A stretch of 64,000 bases of DNA, taken from Bigelowiella natans CCMP2755 (taxonomy: Eukaryota > Cercozoa > Chlorarachniophyceae). Location of the stretch: positions 48,501-112,500 of the forward strand of contig ADNK01001386.1 of the NCBI GenBank assembly GCA_000320545.1. The letters run 5' to 3'. Shown here piece by piece: positions 12,677 to 26,960 of the stretch (the first letter of the stretch is position 1; each line of letters begins with the position of its first letter). Below the pieces are notes generated by a model, which saw only the letters and a program-made list of their open reading frames with translations, searched no databases and was not told where the DNA came from. The position numbers and the translations under genes were made by a program.

Positions 12677-14854
12677 TTCTGTGTCGATCTATCACTTCCT
12701 CAGTTGGAGTGTTTGCGCGACGAAACATGCAAGAAATGCGTGGACGAGTTAGATAAGGTCTCAGAGTAGTGAGAGGGTTGGTAGGGGTCAAGTGATAGGT
12801 AGTAGTGGGAGGAGGAGGAAAGTGTCAAGCATTTGTAGTTGTTGCATAATATTGAATTCTGATGTAAACTTCAAGGCAAACAATGGTGGATTAGGCGTTT
12901 TTCTCCTGTTCTGTTTTTTCTTATTCTTCCTCTTCCTCTTCTTCTTCTTCTTCTTCTTCTTCTTCTTCCTCTTCCTTATACCATCGACATGTACCATGCA
13001 TGGCTCCTTCCCCAACGCAATATACGCGTGTTGCTGTTTTATTAGGTCGGCCTCCGTGATCAAGTGATGGCATACCGCATTATCCGCTCATACCAAACGC
13101 CCAAATTCGAGCGGTTATCGGTAAATAATATTTCTACCTAAATGTAAGGAGAGCCAAGCATGAGCAATTTCTCTCTTCTTTCAAAACCACCTTTCTTTCT
13201 TGGTTCTTCGTCCTTGACCCACCCTCATTGCTTCCTTCCTGTATAATACCTAGCTCTGTATCAACGAAAAGCACAACTGCCTACGCAACACTGCCAACCG
13301 TCCGCAGCTTCCAGAAGTCATGCCGATGAAGACTTTCAGGCAAACATATTAACCACAACCAACAAATACTTATATATTGTGTGTGATAGTTGTGATCACA
13401 GCACCATTTACAATCGTCCTCGCCATCAAATAGAGGCAAAGAACTCACACACGAGGCTGCTGAGGACATACTCATCGGCCATAGAGAGGAGGTAGTAATA
13501 TGCGTGCTTGTGCTGGCACTATAAACGTGCGGACGAGGAAGAAGACGGAATAGTGTTATTGGCTTGCAGCAATTCTCCCAACCTCCACCTCGATCAACCT
13601 CCCTGATGATAACAATACATCGTATGATTTCAAGGGACACCCGCAAAGCTGGATGCTTGTCTGCGGTACGTCTCTGAACACAGGATCGATAGTTGAAGAA
13701 GAAGAAGAAGAAGAAGAAGAAGAAGAAGAAGAAACAGAAGAAGTAGCAGCCGCCATGGGTGTTGGACGGTTTTGCTAACTGCTTATTTGCCGTCATCGGC
13801 CGGGTGTTATTTGTAGGGCAGAATCCTGCATATGACGAGTTTCCATGCCAGTATCAGATGTTCTATCGAGGAAAAGCACGGAATTCTGTTTGGTATGATG
13901 AAGGCGGAGGAAGAGGAGGAGGACATATAATGATGCCACGTCTTATATCACGCTTTAGAAATGATTTTAAAAAAATAAGAACGAATTCCAGTGGCCACAA
14001 CACAAACACGCAAAATAAAGGCAAGCAGCAGGGTAAAGGAAAAAAGAGAAGTATATAAATATAAATATAAATATATATATATATATGTAGGTATAACCCC
14101 GTGTTCAAGGTCCTGACTCTTGATGGCAAAGAGGTTGTGTGCATCTGTGCGTGTGTACAAGTGGGGTGATATCAGCCAGTAAGGGGGGATCTTCGTGTCC
14201 AAGACTATGCACATCAACATCGTAGTCTTTCGATTCGATGAATAGGAAGAAAAGACACGAGCGGCGCCAGCAGCAGCAGCAGTAGTAGTAGTAGTAGAAA
14301 TAGTAGAAGAGGGAGACGGGTGAGGAAGAGGATTGCTCTACTAATGTGTTAATCGATACTCGCCGACGTGAATTAGTGTTAACATACCGATGACCTTACT
14401 CAATGATCCCACATCTCAGGAATGGCGGCGCAGCGACTACAAGGTGATGACATCTTCAAGATCCCATAGCAGAAGCAGCAAAAGCAGCACATAGAAAGAA
14501 GACACCCTCCCTCCACCCCCCCCCCCCCCCTCCATTCCCCCTCATCTCCCAGGTCCGACGAGAGAAAACCCCGGGGAAGTTCCGCCTTTCTTTCTGCGAC
14601 AACGGCGTCACCTCGCAAGAGCACTGGCACATCGTAGATGCAGACGATGAGCTTCGGTGGGTCGTGTTGTACTATTCAGGTACGGAGCGGCGAAATTGAA
14701 CGAAAGACCTTCCCTTACGACACGACGACGATGATGATGACGATGATGATGATGTCGCGGATAAATGATATTATTAACAGCGATGAGCGAATACGTGATG
14801 GATGTGCCGTTTGGTAATGATTAGGTGCTGCAGCAACGGCTGGCCAGGCATATG

Positions 14855-14889
<35 letters not shown>

Positions 14890-15235
14890 CATCGTCATCG
14901 TCATTGCTTCAGTTGAGGCATGCATACAAATGATGATGATGATGATGATAATGATTATGATTATGATGATAACACCAAAAATCGATGAGCTTTGATTTTA
15001 GCACAATGAGTGTATTTTGGCAATAGATCCGCTTCCATCCTTCTCCTTGAGTAATTTCTGACACACACTCGATTTCTCATTTCGTCTTGTTTTCCTTCCT
15101 TACCTCCTTTTGTTCTAGCTTGGCGCCATGCTCGCGACACCAGATGGGTAGTATTGTATGGTAGTAGTAGCAATGGTAGTGTGTAAATGTATAGCGGGCT
15201 ATAAACTCACTCTTAAATGTGTTCATGAGCGTCGC

Positions 15236-15285
<50 letters not shown>

Positions 15286-15922
15286 CATCTCCTTCTCAAT
15301 CCGCAACTATCGATGATTAATTAGCAAATGGCCAGAGGAAAGCGAAATGCCAAGAATTACACGGTGCGAGTGCTACTGATTGGCACCACGTGATGATTTC
15401 AACTACGACGTTGTCACCACCGCCACCCCCGCCACTACTACTACATGCCACTGCTAGTGCTACTGCTAACAACAACAACAACAACAACAATAACAATAAG
15501 ACAATTCGCTTTAGACTTTCCTATCCCAGACGTTAACCACTGCTGAACATGATTTTCCCCATAGATCTCTCGAAAGAGCCGGTATCCCATGGCACGAGAT
15601 GGTGGAGGTACGTGCAAGTAGGAGTAACAGTAGTAGAAGTAGTTGTAGTAGGAAGAGTAGTAGCAGCAGTAGTGCTATACAAACCTAACGCTATACACAG
15701 CTGCTACTTTTGTTCGTGCTTTCTCATTGTCTCCAGCTTCTCAAATGGTGGCTGCTGATCATATGTGCCTTTCCTCTCCCTTGCGTACAATAATGTGAAT
15801 AGAATAAAATGATCCAAAACCATGCTCACCCCCCCCCCCCCCCCTTTAAGGTTTGCAATGGAAATTGCGGTGGAGCCCCACTTACGCCCCTGCATCCAGA
15901 AAAGATGATAGCAGGCGGCTAA
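8802..15922 (+). CDS. Violaxanthin de-epoxidase-like (VDE/VDR-related) protein, about 19 exons
   Basis: The C-terminal half matches the lipocalin-type VDE domain in order: [18 protein letters not shown] (the NPxxDxFxCQ region), [36 protein letters not shown] (like the GNYKGAFVYA strand of VDE/VDR), then [16 protein letters not shown]. Exons: 9321-9441, 9664-9709, 9911-9954, 10158-10244, 10577-10633, 10888-10915, 11650-11662 (13 nt), 11980-12050, 13046-13120, 13750-13892, 14091-14133, 14420-14443, 14553-14679, 14825-14853, 15119-15147, 15325-15363, 15565-15607, 15851-15922. A first exon 8802-9045, starting [17 protein letters not shown] (signal-like), fits by phase but is tentative. The model gives 444 residues. 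VDE enzymes act in the thylakoid lumen on xanthophylls; whether this one de-epoxidises violaxanthin is unproven. About 240 residues precede the domain, with no family I recognise. Confidence 0.78.
9467..9534. repeat. (CT)n then (GT)n microsatellite
   Basis: Compound repeat in an intron of the VDE-like gene, immediately downstream of the 9441 donor. Confidence 0.95.
9955..10069. repeat. (GT)n and (GAT)n microsatellites
   Basis: GT repeat beginning at the donor itself (9955-9998), then a GAT run at about 10027-10069, both in the same intron of the VDE-like gene. Confidence 0.95.
11060..11096. repeat. (AT)n microsatellite
   Basis: About 18 AT units in the intron before the 13-nt exon. Confidence 0.95.
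11718..11857. repeat. Compound (AT)n-(CA)n-(AT)n tract
   Basis: About 140 bases: AT, then CA (about 11785-11819), then AT. Both AT arms are self-complementary and could form a cruciform or hairpin. The tract starts about 55 bases after the 13-nt exon. Confidence 0.95.
13694..13732. repeat. (GAA)n microsatellite
   Basis: Purine trinucleotide run ending 17 bases before the exon at 13750. Confidence 0.95.
15234..15281. repeat. (CT)n microsatellite
   Basis: Sense-strand CT tract in an intron of the VDE-like gene, upstream of the exon at 15325. Confidence 0.95.
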
Positions 15923-16839
15923 ATGTAGGAAGATCGACAGCAACGTGTTATTGCAGTAACGTCTCTTAACTCATCATGAAGTAAGGCATGGAGAAGAAAG
16001 AAGAAATCATGAAGTATGGCATGAAGAAGAAAGAAGAAGTGCGGAACTCGAATAAGAATCAACGCGGAGCGTATGATAATGGAGTCCCAACAGAGGACAG
16101 TGCATGAGCATGAATCTTCTGGCTTCACCGGTCTACTCAACGGAATGCTGTTCAGCACATGCGACAGCCATGCAGAAGTATATATCAAAATTAAATGAAA
16201 ATTGCAATACTTTTTGCTCTCACATGCGACTCTGCCGCACTGCATGTGTTCTAGTGTTATGCGTGCTCGCTTGCTCACAGGGATTGTGGGCCTACTGCTT
16301 TGCGTACCACCACCACTAATGGGCCATGCATGTGCATGTATTACTTGGTATGATGCACTACAGCCACCGCTAGGTCATAATGGTCTATGTAAAATAAGTG
16401 GTGAGAAAATGCATGCGCGAATCATGTGTATCCATCCAAGCATGTGCATTTGTTATTATGTACATGCGTCCATGAATGAATGCACCCGCATGCACAATGT
16501 GTTGAGGCATTTCCAATAGCTCGAGCGCTAAGTACCACGACGTGTAGACGTAGCCACATAACTAGATTAGGATGACCATTTGTAAATATTTAATTTATTC
16601 ATTACATTCGTCTCGTAGGGGTAGGACTGTGATCTGTGCCAGGTGCAGCTTACACGATGGCTACGAACGTATGCATATATGCATTTTACATGCCAGCGAT
16701 TAAGTGACAGGGTTGTAATCCTCGCCGAATACGGCTCGTATCTTGAACTCCCACTCGTCTTACGCAACACTTAATGTACTCACTAACATTTAATGCTATT
16801 ATTTATCGTCTTATACACATTGGTAGCTATCGTCTTGAT
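15923..16839. other. Convergent intergenic region, CATG-rich
   Basis: This separates the 3' ends of the VDE-like (+) and YqgE-like (-) genes. No exon was found. Between about 16200 and 16500 there are many CATG/GCATGC-type palindromes. Confidence 0.5.
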
Positions 16840-19931
<3,092 letters not shown>

Positions 19932-20883
19932 GATGGAACTCCGTCTGTGGTTTTGTTTAATATTTTTCTTCTGCGTCATTTAGATCAAAAAATATGGGAA
20001 AAGTACCTAATTTAATCGATGAATATTATTTCCCTTCTCGTCTTTCTCTTCGTGTTGCTTTTGGCACCTTTCTCTCTGGGCAATAAAATCACCGAAATAT
20101 TAAGGATGATTTGCTGCTCGATGGAAAAAGAGTAGAATCGAGATAGATGGAGTGAGATGCATGGGCTTTGCTGAGATGCACGAACCGATTCCAAAATCAT
20201 CCCTGTGATCAGTTGGGATTCAAAACGTGACACAGCGTGGCAACCACTGAGGTGTGCGATCAACACACGAGCGGGCAGACTAGCATGTCGGTGAACGCCT
20301 CGCCGCGGCCATTCTGGCATTGCTAGTATGGGCTGCGAGGGATGGTTTCTCACATGATGATTCCAGAATTGCACAAGCTTGCCATGCTGCATCAATCACA
20401 TCAGCACACATGCGGTAGTCAGGTGCGCCATGAGATCGACGTGCATCATTCACATTCTGCTAGCATTGCGGACACATGTCTAGATGTGCACGTCCAGACA
20501 TCTAGACGTGCTGCACACGCATCGCATTCACATGGCATGCCATGCTAGCATGTTGCACAACAATGGACATCGTTTGTACGTTGAACATCCTAGCATCGCA
20601 CACATGCCTAGATGCTAGCATGTGCATCGCATCTAGAGTAGTAGATGCACTCATCTAGCACTGTCTAGCTATGTCCAGCTGTTGCACGCTCGCATCGCTA
20701 GATCGGCCATTTAATTAATGATTGAACATACGCATATGATACACATGCTAGTGACCAGTTGCCTCACACTCACTAGCTAGCTAGTCTGCATCGCACCATA
20801 TGACTTAGTCAAGGGCAACGACCTGATGGCTTGCTTGTCAAAAAAAATTATTGCCTTGATTACGGCTGCTGCTGATGCACATC
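19932..20883. other. Intergenic: 5' flank of the YqgE-like gene and CTAG/CATG-rich 3' flank of rlmN
   Basis: From about 20270 to 20790, next to the 3' end of the RlmN gene, the sequence is dense in CTAG, GCTAGC and CATG palindromes. It includes 20474-20487, the reverse complement of the 14-mer ACATCTAGACATGT. No coding exon was found. Confidence 0.6.
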
Positions 20884-22820
20884 TCATTTTGGATTTGGAA
20901 CGTCGTTCGGATCGTCGATAAGCTCATTGGACATTCTGACTGTCAACTGGCCACACCCTGTACCAAATCACAAATGTGGTTAGGAAACACGGCATTACTA
21001 GGATTCAGTAGTACATATTATCATGGCAGCTTGAGAGTAAGCACCTCCATCGATGTCTATTCCCCTCCTAACACGCAAGGTGGCCGGAATTCCAAGCTCA
21101 TTAAGGTCTTCCACAAAGCTCTTTGCAGAGGCCTTCGAAGCTTTCCCAGGATATCTGCGGTGCAGTGCGGTGCAATGATACAGTGCATGTTGGTCGTGAC
21201 TAACAGAAGTATCTTGCGAGTAGCCATCACACTGTGCACCCTATCACCAAAAATGAAGCTACGTGTTGATTGCTAGTGGATGTGTCAGAAATGCTCCGTT
21301 TCGTCCTACCCAGCTGTCGGATTCACAGGGATAACATTTACGTGACACTTGAGACCCTGGCAAAATCATTATTGCTGCAATTTATGATGGTGCCACCTTA
21401 CGCTACGATGCTGATCTAAGCATTGTAATCGAGTGAGTGAGTTGGTAAGGTAGGTAGACCCTGAGCAGAGCGGCTAGCTCTTTTGCGTCGTCTTTTGAAT
21501 CATTCTCTCCAGCTATGCTTGCCTGATAGAGGAGGGAGCGGCATGGCGGCCAGTCATCATATTACATTACTTCTACTACCACAGCAACATTAATAAATCC
21601 ACCGAAGCTTGTTTTATTCTTCCTAACATTGCTATTTCTAGGTTGCCTTCTAATCTCGAGAAGGAAACGAAGAATAAACGAGGCATAACGGCTTCCCCGT
21701 AAACGATGACGACGTCTCTGACTATCAATAAGAAAGTATGGTTACTACCCATTCGAAAGTGATGCGCCTGTTCGTCTTAAACACGTAATATCTGCATGCC
21801 TGATAGATGAAGAGGATGTACAATGGTTTCAATACTGAAAGCGTAGTAGCAGTTGTCGTGGTAGTAGTACTAAAGAGGCATAGACGTTATATCGTAGTGA
21901 TCGATGATTGGTGGTCATTTACTTTACGATGATGATAATCATGGTAATGATGATGAGGAAAATGATGGCGGAGGGGGGGGCCATGTTGACCATATATCAA
22001 CACTCGTCACTCTATATTGATGTATTCGAGATCCGTTGTCACCCCACGTGGGAGGAAAGACTTGAAGGCTACCCTTTCTTACTAATATTGACTTTCCAAG
22101 TTTTCAGAGTTCATCGATTTTTCCCTCACCTGTATTAACTCCGCGACGCTCCACCTTCTATTTACCTTGAGAGAATTATGCATGCACACGTTCCCGTTAC
22201 ACGATGACGATGAGACATTGATCAGCATCGTACCATAAAATAGCAGGCGCGCGCCGAAAGGGGGAGTAATAGCAGTCGTGGTAGTAGCAGTTGTAGTAGA
22301 AGTAGTAGTAGTATTACCGGCATGAGATCGCCTCTTTTCTCGTCATTGGCGCAATGCAACGAGACAGCCAGCGTCACTTGAGAGTTCATGTCGGCAAACT
22401 CGTAGATCTTGGGCACAATTCCTAGTTTCCATCGTATAGTTATGGTATGATTTCAGACGATGCAAGCGGTGTTTTGGGTAGTACCTACTGTCGATACTGT
22501 CACGTGTCGCCAGCCTAATGTACACAGATTGGATCAGAAGATAGCATATACACTTGTTCGTGCATGCTACCAATGTTGAGTGTGCCGTGTATGCGATTCA
22601 ACGCATTAATAACGTTGTCGTAATTGGCAAAGGGCTCTCCCATGCCCATAAAGACAACATTAGACAAGCGTTTCCCCTCCTGTTGAAGCTCCTGTGAGAA
22701 TCGAAATGCCTGTGTGCAAAGGCAAGTATAGCAGCAGTAGCAGCATTTCCTTATCTCTGTGAACACTTTCATTGGCAAGCTTGTTGCAAAAAGGAAAGAG
22801 GGAGAGAAGGGGAAAGAGAG

Positions 22821-22860
<40 letters not shown>

Positions 22861-23296
22861 AAGCATTGTTGCTTCCTTAGGTTGTGAACCTTAGCGCTAT
22901 ATATTGATAATAGTTGTAGCACCTGCTCAAATATCTCGTCTGATGATAGATGGCGCCCAAACCCCATTTGGCCTGGTTGTTCATATCATCACACAATCGA
23001 ACAATGCAGTGAAAGGAAAAATGTGAGAAGCAACTCCTAAGTACCCGAGGGAAAGTGGGGGCAGAGGCGACGAGGAGAAGGGTTGCGGTTAGCGTTAACA
23101 TAAAAGAGCAAACGATAATACGACAAGGGGGGTCACGAGACATATGAGATCATTGTTGGTTTTGTCATACCTGTAGCACAAAATACACATCCTTGAGCAC
23201 AACCGGCCTGTGAGGAAATGCATGCAGTGTATCGCCTAACCAGATATAAGTTAAAGAAAATCAGTAAAATCAGTAGGAAGAGATAAAATAATGATG

Positions 23297-23330
<34 letters not shown>

Positions 23331-24243
23331 TGCGGTGCGCGTGGTGCGTGTGTGAGAGCGCGTAGAGTACAAAATAGCGGCCGGTCACCGCGATGTTACC
23401 CATCATCGTAAGGCATCAGAACAGATTCAATAAGTCGGTCATCGTGAAGAGCGTATGCGCGCTTTATCGTTCCATCCTAAATGGAATTGGCAGCTTCAGC
23501 AAAAAGGTTACTACCCTGCCTAACAATCTTGCTATTGTTTGTAGAACTGCTGCTACATCTTTGTTTATCGTGATGTGGTTGGACAGACTTTGCTAACTTG
23601 TTCCTTCGCAATTTTTAAAGATCCTATTGTTGCTGCGCGTTCGAGTTTTTCCCGGACTTTAGTGGGAAGCGCACTCATTTCAGAGAAGCTTTGAATTCTC
23701 TGAGGAAATGATTCATTAAGGAGGTGATGCAATTGGTGAACATGTTTATTACAGTATCGAATATGGCCTTATGAAGCTGCTTCGCACGAAATTTGGGTTC
23801 TCCAAAAGATGACATAAGGTTTTCCATTTCCTAAAACGACGATTCATAGCAAATTCTGAGTACGATGGGCTCTCATCGATGATCGTATGAAATGCTATAT
23901 TCAGGACACTTACTGAAAGGGACAACTTCAGAAGGTCCAATTTAAGATCCTGCCCAAGTTGAGTCTCTGGGGCTTGTATTGTTGGGGTAGCATCAGCATT
24001 CTCATTTATACTGCAGTGTATTGCTCCCTTCCGTCTACCAAATTCTCGCGAATATAGAGAAGGCTGCTTACGGCCCCCCCTCAGAGACTGCCTCACAGTT
24101 AGTCTCCCAAGATTTCTATTCCTTAAAAGCGGTAGCGATTTGGAATTATGTAGGACTAGTCTTTTAGGGTGAGAGAGAGCTGAGGTAATTATGAGAATTG
24201 TAAGCAGTATCTGCTTCCTCCCACCACCAACAGTGTACTCCAT
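20884..24243 (-). CDS. rlmN: RlmN-type 23S rRNA (adenine-2503-C2) methyltransferase, probably plastid-targeted, 15 exons
   Basis: Radical SAM methyltransferase of the RlmN/Cfr family, 448 residues. Exons: 23914-24243, 23753-23830, 23589-23699, 23400-23476, 23171-23235, 22923-22972, 22571-22691, 22485-22514, 22318-22421, 22130-22165, 21749-21799, 21460-21522, 21310-21356, 21045-21154, 20884-20957; every phase fits. Landmarks: [42 protein letters not shown] (4Fe-4S Cys211, 215, 218; accessory Cys204), [62 protein letters not shown], and [12 protein letters not shown] with the Cys (about 426) that is methylated in this family. The first exon encodes a hydrophobic segment ([13 protein letters not shown]) then a basic Ser/Arg-rich stretch, a bipartite presequence that would suit a secondary plastid. 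The second intron (23700-23752) is only 53 nt. Confidence 0.95.
22826..22859. repeat. (GA)n microsatellite
   Basis: In an rlmN intron; it reads CT on the sense (minus) strand. Confidence 0.95.
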
Positions 24244-24657
24244 TGATACTGCTTGCCTTCTTCACCTCCTCCTCCTCCTCCTTCCAACTACCGTTCTTTT
24301 ACGTTGTGATCCACTTAATTTTTGCCTTGCTGGGGCCCGCCCTACTAGAAAACTGTAAACTGGGCGAAGGTTTACGAGATTTCGGATGCAGAAGCAGGAG
24401 GAGGGGAAGGTACCCCTTGCTTGCTTTCTGATTCTTGTCGTTGCACCTGAAATACAGATCATTTTACGGTTGGAGAGAGTCAAAAATGTTGTCGTTTATC
24501 AGATATATATATAATAATGTACAAAGTCTTTCTATTTCTCCTCTGCGACATAGTTAAAACCGCTATTCGTGTATAAATCGGGGCTCAGTCAGGATACGCT
24601 GATCAGAACAGTTGAGGACAAGCAACAAGCCCATGATTGGGGGGTGACGGAACGATT
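24244..24657. promoter_or_regulatory. Divergent promoter region between rlmN and the type I membrane protein gene
   Basis: A 414-base gap between two start codons on opposite strands. It must contain both promoters and 5' UTRs. I see no defined element. CTAG and CATG are sparse here compared with the 3' flanks. Confidence 0.5.
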
Positions 24658-26303
24658 ATGCGTGTGGGATGGAAGCTGATCTGCACCTCCTTAAATTGGA
24701 CGTTAGTAACTCTATGTCTAGTCTTCCCTCTTGCAACTTCGTACTCAACGGTTGGAGGTGCCTTAAACTTTGTGCAAATTAAGACTAATCTTCCGTTAAT
24801 TGTGCCCGCTAGCATTGGCCAACTACTGACTCAAATTTACGCTTACAGGGAAGAACTGCACAAGACAAAACTCACACAATCCAGAGAATGGTGTGGATCT
24901 CTTCCGCGTGAGCAAAGTTCTAAATCCCCCTGAACCGAAGGCTGGGGAGCAGGTCGAGCTGGGGATTCGAATCGAGTACTTCGATACTGAAAACGGGCGC
25001 GATGGAGAATGGCATTATTTGACTTGGCATAACCTGATGGAGCACCACTCACGGAAAGTAAAAGCATACATTATTGCATGACATCTTCGATCGTTGTCGG
25101 TCAACGGCAACCAATTTAGCTATTACGTGAATTTCGTTAAAATCGAAAGAATCGTTGTGTGACTTACCGACGCACCCATCCCCCCCCCCCCCCCACCCAT
25201 CCACAGATTCATGTGCAGGTCGTGAGTGGATCCCTCGACTACCTATGGCACATTCACCCAGATGAGAGCGGGTCAGCAGTGTCTTCTTGGGAGACGACCT
25301 TCAAGGTGTCCTTCACGCCCCCAAGGGCAGGGGTGCATCGAGTTCTACTAACGGCGCTGGCGCGGGCCGACCCGGATTTGAACATGTGTGTCTCGGAGGA
25401 CGCCTATCACTCTCACCAGGGTTCCGAGGTGGGGGCTATTATTTCCAAAACGATCGAAGGTGTGACAGTGTACGGGTACCCTGGGGAGCGATCTGTCGGT
25501 CCTAGATGGGATGTGGGTGCGCTCAGACCAGGCCTCATTGGAGTGCCGCCTGGGCCAAGGGGCAGCATTTCTGTCGCTCAGATGCAAGACACAGAAGACT
25601 GCTCAGCTTATCGATCGCCGGTGCGGTTTGATGCGAGCCTCAGCCTCCAGTTGGTAGCGAAGAACATAAGGGCTCACACGGCACTAGGACTGTCGCTAGC
25701 CGACGCACGGGCCAGGAGACGCTGGCACTTGCAAACAGGTGGTAGATGATAGCATTATCGATCGACTTCACTTCGCTTCTTCGCTTTAATCCGACCATTC
25801 AGTCTCTTTTTCTTCTCATCGCGGTTTCCGCAGGTTCGACGCCAGGTGTTTACAACTCAATGTCCTTGGAGCTAGGCACGTATGGATGCGTTCTCTTCCA
25901 GATCGAGATCAACCCTTCTGCCACGGACAGAAACTGTAAGTGGTGGTGCTCAACCGTTCTCTCGTCGTAGTCTTCCTCGTCGTAGTATAAGGAGGGGGAG
26001 TCCTAGATATTGGCGCAGCCAATGCCATTTGCCTTCTTCTTCTACTTCCTCTTCATCTCTTCTCTTAAGCTGTTTACCGTGATCACCACCAATCGACGCG
26101 CATGATTGTTAAGAATCATGGCCTCTCATTCGTAGACACGATGGAGTTGTATATGGGGGCTGAAGCACACGCAATGGTCGCTCCTCTCGATACCTCTCAG
26201 CCCATGCATCACACGCACGGAAGGTGGTTAACGTAGTAGTAGTAGTAGTAGTAATAATAGTAGCAGTGCTCGATGTTGTCGATAACGTCGTTGTACGTGT
26301 GAA

Positions 26304-26343
<40 letters not shown>

Positions 26344-26770
26344 TTCCATCAACAACAACACGTTGTTGCATTATGGGAAAACAACATATGTGTGTATCAC
26401 AACTATCTGTCCTTCCTTTGCTGATCTTTCTATTGAACTACCACCGCCTCCACCACCACCATCAGCTCGATTTATCGAGGAGCGGATGCGATTACGTGTG
26501 CGCACACCGATTTCCCGACCCCCCCCCCTGCGAGCTTCCCGAACGTGGTCGTAGGTCTGCACGATGATGACGACGATGATGATGACGATGATGATGGTTA
26601 TGCTCAATTCAGATCAGTTGTTTAGGTTGTTCAGATAAACAGGCACAGCCATTACCAAACACATAGCGTCGTCGTTGTCGTCACTCTTCCTCCCTAGGTT
26701 CCTTCCCTGTATATTCTGCCGGGATATATCTCCTCGTGGCGTGGCTCAAGTAATAATGATAATGATAATG

Positions 26771-26801
<31 letters not shown>

Positions 26802-26929
26802 GGCATTCACCTAACAGCTGACAATGATGGCTGTGTACATGAAACAAACGGGAAATATCATCATCATCATCATCATCATCATCATCGTTGCTTCTAATCG
26901 TTGTCTTCTAACAAGTACTGCTACTACTT

Positions 26930-26960
<31 letters not shown>

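Noticed and set aside
13281-13796. Long frame with polyPhe on the minus strand
   Set aside because: It is a translation of the GAA repeat and overlaps a well-supported exon (13750-13892) on the + strand.
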